Shown here: one piece after another, positions 26,153-35,869 of the stretch
Position numbering within the stretch: the stretch's first letter is position 1
How the letters are laid out: each line of letters opens with the position of its first letter
DNA from: Arthrobacter sp. NIO-1057
GTDB taxonomy: Bacteria; Actinomycetota; Actinomycetes; Actinomycetales; Micrococcaceae
DNA: 64,000 nucleotides
Assembly (NCBI RefSeq): GCF_900094805.1
Contig: NZ_FMAT01000005.1
Span: 124,001 to 188,000, forward strand
Direction: 5' to 3'
Translations under genes and position numbers: made by a program
The notes under the pieces: generated by a model
Database searches by the model: none
What the model saw: the letters and a program-made list of their open reading frames with translations, nothing else
What the model was told of the DNA's origin: nothing

Positions 26153-26713
26153 TTAGTGCCAGAGCGGTTCGCGGGAGACGTAGTTGATGAGCAACTGCGA
26201 ATCCAGTTCACGGTAGGTTCCGATAGCAACCCGCGGATCTGCTTCTTCGGTCAATGCGCTGAGCACCGAGCTGATCAGTGCTCCATGGCTGACCACCAGA
26301 ACGTTCTCGCCCGGGTGCTGCTGGCAAATCTTGAACAACGCGTTGACTGCACGTTCAACCAGATGCTGTTCGGTTTCTCCAGAAGCAATGTTCAGTTGGC
26401 GCTGTTCATCGGCCGGATGCCCCACCAGCTTGCCTTCCCAGTCACCGAAGTCCTGTTCCATGAGTTCGGGATTCTCATACAGTGCACGGGTGCCAATACC
26501 GTTGGCGATAATTTGTGCTGTCTGCAGTGCACGGAACAACGGGGAAGAATATACCGCTGCCCATGGTCCCTGCATTGACAGGTCAATTGCCAGCTGTTGA
26601 GCTTGGCGCACGCCGGTGTCATTCATCGGCAGGTCACTGCGTCCGTGCAAGCGGCCAGCCTTGTTCCATTCGGTTTGGCCGTGGCGGACTAATACAATTT
26701 TCTGTTCACTCAT
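26153..26713 (-). CDS. Histidine phosphatase family protein (phosphoglycerate-mutase-like)
   Basis: A 186-residue branch-1 histidine phosphatase: phosphohistidine motif VRHGQTEWN (His11), conserved Arg in YSSPLFRALQTA, Glu in EQDFGDWEG and the second His in VVSHGALI near 146. Such proteins act as phosphatases on sugar phosphates, nucleotides or cofactors, or as mutases; its short length favours a phosphatase. It follows the metallophosphoesterase on the same strand after 63 bp, with a hairpin between. Confidence 0.85.
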   Translation of the reverse strand: MSEQKIVLVRHGQTEWNKAGRLHGRSDLPMNDTGVRQAQQLAIDLSMQGPWAAVYSSPLFRALQTAQIIANGIGTRALYENPELMEQDFGDWEGKLVGHPADEQRQLNIASGETEQHLVERAVNALFKICQQHPGENVLVVSHGALISSVLSALTEEADPRVAIGTYRELDSQLLINYVSREPLWH

Positions 26714-26733
26714 CGTCTTCTTCCTTCATGCGT

Positions 26734-26760
26734 GCACCGCAAGATCCTGATCTTGGGTGC
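26734..26760. repeat. Hairpin between metallophosphoesterase and histidine phosphatase genes
   Basis: GCACC-(G)-CAAGATC pairs with GATCTTG-GGTGC around a two-base loop, a 12-bp stem with one bulge. The right half, GATCTTGGGTGC, recurs exactly at 26805-26816 inside the end of the upstream gene. Possibly an attenuator or weak terminator. Confidence 0.4.
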
Positions 26761-26776
26761 GAAGTTTTGCCATTAA

Positions 26777-27607
26777 TCAGCTGGCGGTCTGTTGGCCGCG
26801 CACCGATCTTGGGTGCCGTGCACCCTGTGTTGTGTTCATGACTTGGTCGCTATAAGCAACGAACCAATTCATTGCGTCTTGCCCCAGTTGAAGTACTGCA
26901 AATCCTGATCCGGATTCTGCGAGGATTTCATCGGGAGCAAAAGGATTCATGTTGTAGGAAACTGCCGGTGCCATAAACACCGGAGTATTGATCAGCAGGC
27001 TTGTTGCGGCCTGGTGGTAGTGCCCGCAGAGGATCGCACGAATGTCGGTACCAGCGGTGATTGCTGCCAAGGCCCTCGGATCTTTGAGGCCACGTCCGGC
27101 TCGTACCGAACTGGTAGCTTCCACCGGAGGGTGGTGTAACAGCAAGAGTGATCCCAACGGTGCTGGTACCGTGAGCAATGATCGCAACCACGATAGCTGC
27201 GCCTGATCCACCTCGCCTTGCGCCAGTTGAAAGCCCGCACTGTCCAGCCCAATAATCCGCAAGCCCATGACCTCATGCACGGTATTTGCTGGGTAGGGCC
27301 CGGTGGATAAACGTTGGGTATTAAACTCTGGTCCAACACTTCCTGAAGGATCATGATTGCCCGGAATGCTGATCACCGGGCATCCAAATTCTTCTTGGTT
27401 ATCGTTGAACATCGCTGCGGCTACCGGATGGATCGACGCGCCCCGGTCAGCAATATCTCCGGTCACCACGATGGCATCCGGTGAGATGTTTTTTGCAGCT
27501 CGCAGAGCCTGGGCCGTTCGCCCCCAGGAGTCGATATTTCCATGGAGCAGCTGACCTTCGGGGCGCAGATGCGTGTCGCTCAGATGAATGATAGTTAGTG
27601 GCTTCAT
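26777..27607 (-). CDS. Calcineurin-like metallophosphoesterase (CpdA-like)
   Basis: A 276-residue phosphodiesterase with the full metal-binding set: SDTH (Asp11, His13), TGDIADRG, GNHDPSG, LLLHHPP and CGHYHQA. The layout is close to class III cyclic-nucleotide phosphodiesterases such as CpdA, but several other phosphodiester substrates are possible. No signal peptide, so cytoplasmic. It is encoded upstream of the histidine phosphatase and may share a transcript; no functional link is otherwise evident. Confidence 0.82.
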   Translation of the reverse strand: MKPLTIIHLSDTHLRPEGQLLHGNIDSWGRTAQALRAAKNISPDAIVVTGDIADRGASIHPVAAAMFNDNQEEFGCPVISIPGNHDPSGSVGPEFNTQRLSTGPYPANTVHEVMGLRIIGLDSAGFQLAQGEVDQAQLSWLRSLLTVPAPLGSLLLLHHPPVEATSSVRAGRGLKDPRALAAITAGTDIRAILCGHYHQAATSLLINTPVFMAPAVSYNMNPFAPDEILAESGSGFAVLQLGQDAMNWFVAYSDQVMNTTQGARHPRSVRGQQTAS

Positions 27608-27854
27608 CGATCCCTCCCCGCGGTCTGCTGCTATTCATTTCATTGAACGTCCCGGTTCTAACCAATACGTGAACAAGGAACCGACCGGATGTGAAGTCTT
27701 ATGGAATCTCCGTTTCTCGATTACCGAACGAAAATGGGCAAGATTGTGGGATCTTTCCCGCAATAAATGCAATCTGCGGTATATGAACAGCGAGTAGCAC
27801 TCAAAACGACTACCCTTAGAAGAGCAGATTTGAATCCACATAGGAGCTATATCC

Positions 27855-28805
27855 ATGACGGGCAGCAAAGTCGTCGCTTTTGGCCATTTCCAGCCAGAGC
27901 GCATCGTCCCCAACACCGAGCTGGAAAAGTTGGTGGAAACCAGCGATGAATGGATCACCCGACGCGTCGGCATCGAGGAACGTCGTTGGGGCACGGGTGT
28001 TGAGACCGTAGATTCCATGGCTATCAAGGCCGCGACGATGGCACTGGGCAACGCCGCCGACATCGAAGCCAGCGATATCGACATGATCATCGTTGCTACC
28101 TGCACCGCGACCGACCGCTCCCCTAACATGGCAGCTCGTGTTGCCAACGCTTTGGGCATGGAGCAGGGCCCGGCCGTCCTCGACGTGAACGTTGCCTGTG
28201 CCGGCTTCGCCCACGCAGTTGGTCTGGCACAGGGAGCAATCGCTGCCGGCAGCGCAAAGAACGCTCTGGTCATCGGCTCCGAAATGCTTACCGATTACAC
28301 TGACTTCACCGACCGCACCACCTGCGTTCTGACCGCAGACGGTGCTGGCGCATTCATCATTACCGCGTCGGAAGAAAATGGCATCTCCCCAGTAGTGTGG
28401 GGCTCTGTTCCTTCACTGTCTGATGCGGTGCGCATTGAATCCGAAAACGATATGAAGTTCGCGCAGAACGGTCAGAGCGTGTACCGCTGGACCGTGACCC
28501 AGCTTCCTAAGATCGCCTCGAAGATCATTGACCGCGCTGGCATGAAGCCAGAGGAACTGGACGCCATTGTGCTGCACCAGGCCAACCTTCGCATCATCGA
28601 GCCGCTGGCCGAGAAGATCGGCGCTCCGAACGCACGCGTGGCCACCGACGTTATGTACTCCGGCAATACCTCGGCAGCGTCGGTGCCATTGGCGCTCTCG
28701 AAGATGATGGCTTCGGATGAGCCACTGCCTTCGGGTTCCAAGGCTTTGCTCTTTGCCTTCGGTGGCGGTCTGGCCTACGCTGGTCAGATCATCACGATCC
28801 CGTAA
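27855..28805 (+). CDS. 3-oxoacyl-ACP synthase III (FabH-like ketosynthase)
   Basis: A 316-residue thiolase-fold enzyme with the FabH triad: Cys115 in VACAGF, His241 in LHQANLRI and Asn271 in SGNTSAAS. It also has TSDEWITRRVGIEERRW and the C-terminal FGGGLAYAG. FabH condenses an acyl-CoA with malonyl-ACP to start fatty-acid synthesis. It is not in a fab cluster, so it may be a second copy with other primer specificity. AGGAG eight bases before the ATG. A hairpin terminator follows; the 247-bp upstream gap shows only an imperfect 9-bp hairpin (27743-27764). Confidence 0.85.
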   Translation: MTGSKVVAFGHFQPERIVPNTELEKLVETSDEWITRRVGIEERRWGTGVETVDSMAIKAATMALGNAADIEASDIDMIIVATCTATDRSPNMAARVANALGMEQGPAVLDVNVACAGFAHAVGLAQGAIAAGSAKNALVIGSEMLTDYTDFTDRTTCVLTADGAGAFIITASEENGISPVVWGSVPSLSDAVRIESENDMKFAQNGQSVYRWTVTQLPKIASKIIDRAGMKPEELDAIVLHQANLRIIEPLAEKIGAPNARVATDVMYSGNTSAASVPLALSKMMASDEPLPSGSKALLFAFGGGLAYAGQIITIP

Positions 28806-28818
28806 GTTATTCGCCACT

Positions 28819-28851
28819 TTGGGTGCTACCGGCCATGCCGGTGGCACCCAA
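28819..28851 (+). terminator. Hairpin terminator after the FabH-like gene
   Basis: TTGGGTGC-t-ACCGGC-cat-GCCGGT-g-GCACCCAA forms 14 pairs with one mismatch, followed by TTCGTGTTTT. Confidence 0.75.
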
Positions 28852-28949
28852 TTCGTGTTTTGCCGGTAAAACCCACTCCGGACTGCGCGCCGCTCTGGAT
28901 CAGGACTGCGCCACTGACCTGAGTGTTCCCACTCACAGCATTTTTCGAC

Positions 28950-28979
28950 TTGACGTTGGGTGCATCACACCCGCACACT
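28950..28979 (+). promoter_or_regulatory. Promoter and operator of the asparagine/aspartate operon
   Basis: TTGACG (28950-28955) and CACACT (28974-28979) with an 18-bp spacer. The dyad GGGTG-CATCA-CACCC (28958-28972) fills the spacer, a good place for autorepression by the GntR protein encoded next. The -10 ends eight bases before the GTG at 28987, so the transcript is probably leaderless. Confidence 0.5.
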
Positions 28980-28986
28980 TGTAGTC

Positions 28987-29691
28987 GTGAACCTGTCAGA
29001 CAGCTGGACACCCGGACAGCAGCCGATCCAACGACGCTCAGCTGCCGAAGCCGTATTCCACGCACTCCGCCTTGCCATTGAAGCCCAGGAAATCCCGCTC
29101 GGGAGCAAACTCGGCTCAGAAGCTGCCCTCGCCGCCGACTACCAGGTCAGCCGTTCGGTCATCCGCGAAGCACTACGCTCCTGCGCCGCACTGGGACTAA
29201 CCCGCACCGAAACCGGCCGGGGCACCTTCGTCATTTCACACCGGCCCACCCGCGAACTCAAACTGGGCTCTTTCTCCTCCGATGACCTGCTCGAGGCCCG
29301 CCCACACATCGAAATTCCAGCCGCCACACTCGCGGCCACCCGGCGCACCACCGAGGACTTGGAACGCATCAGCGGGCTGATCGAGCAAATGGCCGCCGAA
29401 GATGATGCGGCCGCCTGGGTCGAACTCGACGCCGCCTTCCATGCAGCCATCGCCCAAGCCAGCGGCAACTCGGTCTTCACCAAAGTGGTGGCCGACATCC
29501 GTGAGGCCATGGCCCGCCAGTCCGAAACCGTGAACCTCGTCGCCGGGCGCCGCAACCCGTCCAACGACGAACATCTGGAAATCTACCGGGCCATCGAAGC
29601 ACAAGATCCACAGGCCGCCAATCAGGCCATGAGCGATCACCTTTCCGCAGTACAACAGGCAGTATCCACCATCGTCAGGAGCAATAAGTGA
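28987..29691 (+). CDS. FadR-type GntR transcriptional regulator
   Basis: A roughly 234-residue GntR protein with a winged helix (LGSEAALAADYQVSRSVIREALR) and an all-helical FCD effector domain whose His/Asp ligands are in DAAFHAAIAQ and DEHLEIYRAI. The GTG at 28987 is preferred because a promoter ends just upstream and no ribosome site is seen; a GTG at 28960 is in frame but lies inside the dyad. It overlaps the asparaginase gene by four bases and leads an operon for asparagine and aspartate use, so its ligand may be one of these amino acids. Confidence 0.8.
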   Translation: MNLSDSWTPGQQPIQRRSAAEAVFHALRLAIEAQEIPLGSKLGSEAALAADYQVSRSVIREALRSCAALGLTRTETGRGTFVISHRPTRELKLGSFSSDDLLEARPHIEIPAATLAATRRTTEDLERISGLIEQMAAEDDAAAWVELDAAFHAAIAQASGNSVFTKVVADIREAMARQSETVNLVAGRRNPSNDEHLEIYRAIEAQDPQAANQAMSDHLSAVQQAVSTIVRSNK

Positions 29692-30683
29692 ACCCCGCGC
29701 CAACCCAGCCGCAAAGCAACCCGCTGGAATCCCCGGTACTCCCAAAGCATGAAACTTTGGTTGTAGCCACTCGGGGCGCTGCCGTGGAATCCATCCACTA
29801 CGGCTCGGCGGTCTTGCTTGATGCTCAAGGTGTTGTACGGGCCTCGTTGGGTGATCCCCAAGCCACCTACTACCCCCGCTCCGCGCTGAAGCCACTGTTT
29901 GCGGTAGGCATGCTGCGCGCTGGCCTGGAACTGAACGATCAGCAGCTGGCGCTGGCCTCGGCCAGCCACTCGGGTGCACCAATCCACCAGCAGGTGGCCA
30001 CCTCCACCCTGGCCGCCGCTAACCTGGATGAAACCGCACTACGCAACTCCACCGACCTGCCCTATGGTGCAGCCGAACGGGCAGACTTCCTGGCTGCCGG
30101 TGGCACCGCGACCCAACTGGCACAGAACTGCTCGGGCAAGCACGCAGCCTTAGCTGCCCTGAGCGAACTCAAGGGCTGGGACACCGCCAACTACCTGCAA
30201 GACGAGCGTCTGCTGCAGCTACTGGAGGACACCGTAGAAGAGCTGACCGGCGAAAAGATCAGCGGCGTGAGCACCGATGGTTGCGGCACCCCGGTCTACC
30301 TGATCAGCCTGCACGGCCTCGCCCGCGGCTTCGCCCGTCTGGCGACGGCTCAGCCAGGCACCCCCGAGGCCCGCGTGGCCGCCGCCATGTCCACCTACCC
30401 TGAGCTGGTGGCCGGCGAGGGCCGCGACGTCACCGCGCTGATGCGGGCCATCCCGGGTGCGGTAGCCAAGGACGGTTTTGAAGGCATCCAGGCCGTGGCG
30501 TTGCCCGATGGCACGGCATTGGCCGTCAAGATTGCCGACGGTGGAGATCGGGCACGCATGCCAATCACCGTCAAGCTACTGACCGAACACCTCGGTGCTT
30601 CCGCACCGGCAGCCCTTATCGAACTGGCCAGCAGCCCAGCTTTAGGCGGCGGTGCGCCGGTGGGCGTACTGACAGCCCTTTAG
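29688..30683 (+). CDS. Asparaginase, Rhizobium etli type (class 3)
   Basis: The 331-residue protein belongs to the family of the thermolabile R. etli asparaginase, unrelated to E. coli AnsA/AnsB. Diagnostic segments are YYPRSALKP with the Ser-x-x-Lys catalytic dyad, SASHSGAPIH, NCSGKHAA with the conserved Cys and Lys, STDGCGTPVY and RDVTALMRAIPG. It hydrolyses L-asparagine to aspartate and ammonia. No signal peptide, so cytoplasmic. The next gene, aspartase, uses the product and the permease after it can import the substrate. Confidence 0.85.
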   Translation: MNPAPTQPQSNPLESPVLPKHETLVVATRGAAVESIHYGSAVLLDAQGVVRASLGDPQATYYPRSALKPLFAVGMLRAGLELNDQQLALASASHSGAPIHQQVATSTLAAANLDETALRNSTDLPYGAAERADFLAAGGTATQLAQNCSGKHAALAALSELKGWDTANYLQDERLLQLLEDTVEELTGEKISGVSTDGCGTPVYLISLHGLARGFARLATAQPGTPEARVAAAMSTYPELVAGEGRDVTALMRAIPGAVAKDGFEGIQAVALPDGTALAVKIADGGDRARMPITVKLLTEHLGASAPAALIELASSPALGGGAPVGVLTAL

Positions 30684-30727
30684 ATTTCAGTTTTCATCAA
30701 ACATCTACCTTTGGAGATCAATCCACC

Positions 30728-32143
<1,416 letters not shown>

Positions 32144-32157
32144 ATCCAAGGAATCCT

Positions 32158-33633
32158 ATGGATAATTCCACCCCGCATGCCACAGCGGCACATGTGCCTG
32201 ACGCCGCGCTCACTGCCGGCGACAATGATTACCACAAGGGCCTGTCATCACGTCAGATGCAGATGATCGCCATCGGTGGCGCCATCGGTACGGGCCTGTT
32301 CATGGGTGCCGGTGGCCGCTTGGCCGAGGCCGGCCCCGGCATTGTCATCAGCTACGCAGTCTGCGGCTTTTTTGCCTTCTTGATTCTGCGTGCGCTCGGT
32401 GAATTGGTCATGCACCGCCCATCCACCGGTTCCTTCGTCTCCTACGCTCGCGAGTTCTACGGCGAGAAGGCGGCCTTTGCCACCGGCTGGTTGTACTGGC
32501 TGAACTGGGTGATGACCTCGATCGTTGATATCACCGCGGTGGCCCTCTACATGGGCTTCTTCGGCAAGTACGTCGCGTGGATCGACGCGGTGCCGCAGTG
32601 GATCTGGGCCTTGCTGGCGCTGGCCGTGGTGCTGACCATGAACCTGATTTCGGTGAAGGCCTTTGGCGAAATGGAGTTCTGGTTCGCGCTAATCAAGGTC
32701 GTGGCACTGGTCGCCTTCTTGATTATTGGTTGCTACTTCGTCATCTTCGGCACCCCGGTTGAGGGTCACGAGGTTGGCTTCTCGCTGATCACCGATCACG
32801 GTGGGTTGTTGCCCAATGGCTTGATGCCGGTGCTGGTCCTGATGCAGGGTGTGGTCTTCTCCTACGCGTCCATCGAGCTGATCGGCACCGCTGCCGGTGA
32901 AGCGAAGAACCCTGAAAAGGTGATGCCGAAGGCTATCAACACCGTCATCATCCGTATTGCCGTGTTCTATGTTGGTTCACTGGTACTGCTCTCCTTGCTG
33001 TTGCCTTACAGTGCTTACAGCTCCGGTGAGTCACCGTTTGTGACCTTCTTTGGTTCCATCGGCGTGCAGGGCATGGATGTCATCATGAACCTGGTGGTGC
33101 TCACCGCGGCACTGTCCTCGCTGAACGCTGGCTTGTACTCCACCGGTCGCATCATGCGCTCGATGTCGTTGAACGGTTCGGCTCCGCGCTTCGCCGGACG
33201 CATGAACAAGGCTGGCGTACCTTACGGTGGCATCGTGATCACTGCCGTGGTGGCAGTGCTCGGCGTGATTCTGAACGCGGTCGTTCCTGCGGCTGCCTTT
33301 GAAATCGTGTTGAACTTTGCAGCCATTGGCATCATCGCTTCGTGGGGCATGATCGTGCTGTGCCAGATGGCTTTGGTGAAGTCGGCCAAGCGTGGTGAGC
33401 AGGAGCGTCCAAGCTTCCGCATGCCGCTGGCACCGATTTCCGGTTGGGTCACCTTGGCCTTCTTAGTCATGGTGCTCATCATGATGGCCTTCGATAACCC
33501 GGTAGGAACCTGGACCATCGCGTCCCTGGTTATCATCATCCCGATGATCATCGGCGGCTGGTATCTGTGCCGTGGCCGGATCAATGAGCTGGCTCAGGCT
33601 CGCATGAACGCGAAGGCCTCGGCGGACCAATAA
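32158..33633 (+). CDS. Amino-acid permease (APC superfamily, AnsP-like)
   Basis: A 491-residue transporter with about 12 membrane helices. The N-terminal [25 protein letters not shown] region and [16 protein letters not shown] are hallmarks of the AAT family (AnsP, CycA, AroP). Operon position after asparaginase and aspartase suggests asparagine or aspartate uptake by proton symport. Starts 14 bp after aspA and ends before a strong terminator. Confidence 0.87.
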   Translation: MDNSTPHATAAHVPDAALTAGDNDYHKGLSSRQMQMIAIGGAIGTGLFMGAGGRLAEAGPGIVISYAVCGFFAFLILRALGELVMHRPSTGSFVSYAREFYGEKAAFATGWLYWLNWVMTSIVDITAVALYMGFFGKYVAWIDAVPQWIWALLALAVVLTMNLISVKAFGEMEFWFALIKVVALVAFLIIGCYFVIFGTPVEGHEVGFSLITDHGGLLPNGLMPVLVLMQGVVFSYASIELIGTAAGEAKNPEKVMPKAINTVIIRIAVFYVGSLVLLSLLLPYSAYSSGESPFVTFFGSIGVQGMDVIMNLVVLTAALSSLNAGLYSTGRIMRSMSLNGSAPRFAGRMNKAGVPYGGIVITAVVAVLGVILNAVVPAAAFEIVLNFAAIGIIASWGMIVLCQMALVKSAKRGEQERPSFRMPLAPISGWVTLAFLVMVLIMMAFDNPVGTWTIASLVIIIPMIIGGWYLCRGRINELAQARMNAKASADQ

Positions 33634-33660
33634 ATAGGAATTGATCGCAGACAATCCCAG

Positions 33661-33710
33661 ACCGGCCGGAATCGCAACTTCTTGTTGTGTTTCCGGCCGG
33701 TACTTTTTTG
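33661..33710 (+). terminator. Intrinsic terminator of the asparagine operon
   Basis: ACCGGCCGGAA pairs perfectly with TTCCGGCCGGT around a 19-nt loop and is followed by ACTTTTTTG. Confidence 0.92.
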
Positions 33711-33778
33711 ACTTGTCGTCCAACGTAATTTTCGAATTCCAGTAGTTTCACACGCCCATCAGTGGCAAGATATGTGAA

Positions 33779-35836
33779 GTGGAACACTCTAAGCATTCAT
33801 TTCATAAATTAGATTCGTACATCTCGATGCCACGGCTCGGTGGTCTAGCGCTCTCCCCCGATGGAACGCGCCTGGTCACCACCTTGAGCACCCTCTCGGA
33901 AGATGAAACTAGCTACGACAGTGCGCTGTGGTCCATCGATCCCAAGGGCCAAACCCCAGCACGCAGGCTCACCTTCGGAGAACAGGGAGAATCCCAACCC
34001 CAGTTCACCGCCAACGGCGATCTGCTCTTCGTCGCCAAACGCTCAAGCAAAGACGACGCGAAGCCCGAAGGTTGGTTACTTCCCGCTCAAGGAGGTGAAG
34101 CACGACCGATCATCTCCCACCCGGCAGGTGTGCAATCCCTCCGCGTCTGCGAGCAGTCAGCGCACACCATTGTCTTGCGCACCAGCGGACACAGTCGCGC
34201 CAAAGATCTTGAAGCAGAAGAAAAACTACGCACCGCGCGCAAGGACAAGAAGGTCTCGGCAATTCTCCACACCGGATACCCCGTGCGCTTCTGGGACCAT
34301 GACCTTGGTCCTTCCACCCCGCATTTCTACGTCGGTTCAATTCCCGAAACCCACGACGCTACCCGCGCCGAGCTTACTGACCTGACCGTAGGCATTGGCG
34401 CCAATCTGGAAGAAGCCGCCTTTGATGTCGCCTCCAATGGCGACTTTCTGATCACCGAATGGCAGGTTCTTGAAGGCCGCGCTTCCATGGCCCCGGGCCT
34501 GATGCGCATCGACCTACATACCGGTGCCCAAGACTTGCTGTTGGCCCCCGATGACACCTACGAATACACGCTGGGCAAGATCAGCCCAGACTCCAAAGAA
34601 CTTGTTTATGCTCGCTGGCACCGTTCAACCGCGGAAACAGCGCCGGTCTTTGAACTATGGTTGATGCATCTAGCCGATGGCTCCACCCACCAGATCGCTG
34701 CGGGATGGGATCGGTGGGTCAATGATATTCAGTGGGTTCCCAACGGCCGTTCGTTGTTGCTCACCGCGGATGACAACGGACATTCTCCGATCTTCCACCT
34801 AAGCCTCTACAATGACAAGATCACCCGCCTTACTGGCGAAGGCAGCTTCACCGATGTCACCATCAGTAGTGATTCACGCACCGCCTACGCACTGCGCTCA
34901 AGCTACCTGTACCCAGCTGAACCGGTGGCGGTCAACCTGACTCATGTGCACGAACTCGAAGCTGGAGACTTCAGCGAGCTGACCGAATTGCTCTCCCCGG
35001 CAGAGCGCCCAGAGCTTCCTGGAACCCTCACCGAAGTGAGCACCACCGCAGAAGATGGTTCCTCGGTGCGTGCTTGGCTGGCCTTACCAGAATCCGCATC
35101 GGCCCAGAACAAGGCACCACTGTTGCTGTGGATCCACGGCGGACCGTTAGGATCCTGGAATGCTTGGAGCTGGCGTTGGAGCCCGTGGCTACTAGTCGCT
35201 CAAGGGTATGCGGTCCTCTTACCTGACCCCGCCCTCTCAACCGGTTACGGTCAGGACTTCATCCAGCGTGGCTGGGGACGCTGGGGCCAAGAACCGTTTA
35301 CGGATCTCATGTCCATCACCGACGCGGCTGAAGCCCGTGATGACATCGATGAAACCCGCACCGCAGCGATGGGTGGATCCTTCGGTGGGTACATGGCCAA
35401 CTGGGTGGCAGGACATAGCAACCGCTTTAAGGCCATTGTCACCCACGCCAGTTTGTGGGCTTTGGAAGGCTTCGGCAAAACCACGGATGCAGCCTTCTAC
35501 TGGACTCGCGAGATGAGCCCGGAAATGCGTGAGGCAAACTCCCCACATCATTCGGTAGGCAATATCGTCACTCCGATGCTGGTCATCCACGGTGATAAAG
35601 ACTACCGAGTGCCCATCGGAGAAGGACTGCGCCTGTGGTACGAACTGCTCGCCGATTCCGGTTTGCCACAGAAGGAAGACGGCAGTACCGAACACCAGTT
35701 CTTGTACTTCCCGGATGAGAACCACTGGATTCTCAGCCCACAGCACGCGAAGATCTGGTACCAAGTGGTCACCGAGTTCCTCTCCCAGAAGGTCCTCGGC
35801 AACGCTCCAGAAGAGTTGCCGGAGCTTCTGGGCTAA
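33779..35836 (+). CDS. S9-family (prolyl oligopeptidase / acylaminoacyl-type) peptidase
   Basis: The 685-residue protein has an N-terminal seven-bladed propeller (repeated LSPDGTRL, ISPDSKELVYARW-like strands) and a C-terminal alpha/beta-hydrolase domain. Catalytic residues are Ser534 in GGSFGGYMANW, Asp608 in HGDKDYRVP and His649 in DENHW. No signal peptide, so a cytoplasmic peptidase acting on short peptides. The start is GTG without a ribosome site; GATATG lies six bases upstream, so the message may be leaderless. It converges on the large membrane-protein operon. Confidence 0.85.
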   Translation: MEHSKHSFHKLDSYISMPRLGGLALSPDGTRLVTTLSTLSEDETSYDSALWSIDPKGQTPARRLTFGEQGESQPQFTANGDLLFVAKRSSKDDAKPEGWLLPAQGGEARPIISHPAGVQSLRVCEQSAHTIVLRTSGHSRAKDLEAEEKLRTARKDKKVSAILHTGYPVRFWDHDLGPSTPHFYVGSIPETHDATRAELTDLTVGIGANLEEAAFDVASNGDFLITEWQVLEGRASMAPGLMRIDLHTGAQDLLLAPDDTYEYTLGKISPDSKELVYARWHRSTAETAPVFELWLMHLADGSTHQIAAGWDRWVNDIQWVPNGRSLLLTADDNGHSPIFHLSLYNDKITRLTGEGSFTDVTISSDSRTAYALRSSYLYPAEPVAVNLTHVHELEAGDFSELTELLSPAERPELPGTLTEVSTTAEDGSSVRAWLALPESASAQNKAPLLLWIHGGPLGSWNAWSWRWSPWLLVAQGYAVLLPDPALSTGYGQDFIQRGWGRWGQEPFTDLMSITDAAEARDDIDETRTAAMGGSFGGYMANWVAGHSNRFKAIVTHASLWALEGFGKTTDAAFYWTREMSPEMREANSPHHSVGNIVTPMLVIHGDKDYRVPIGEGLRLWYELLADSGLPQKEDGSTEHQFLYFPDENHWILSPQHAKIWYQVVTEFLSQKVLGNAPEELPELLG

Positions 35837-35869
35837 GTAAAGACAACCAGCTAAGTTGCCGGGACGAGG

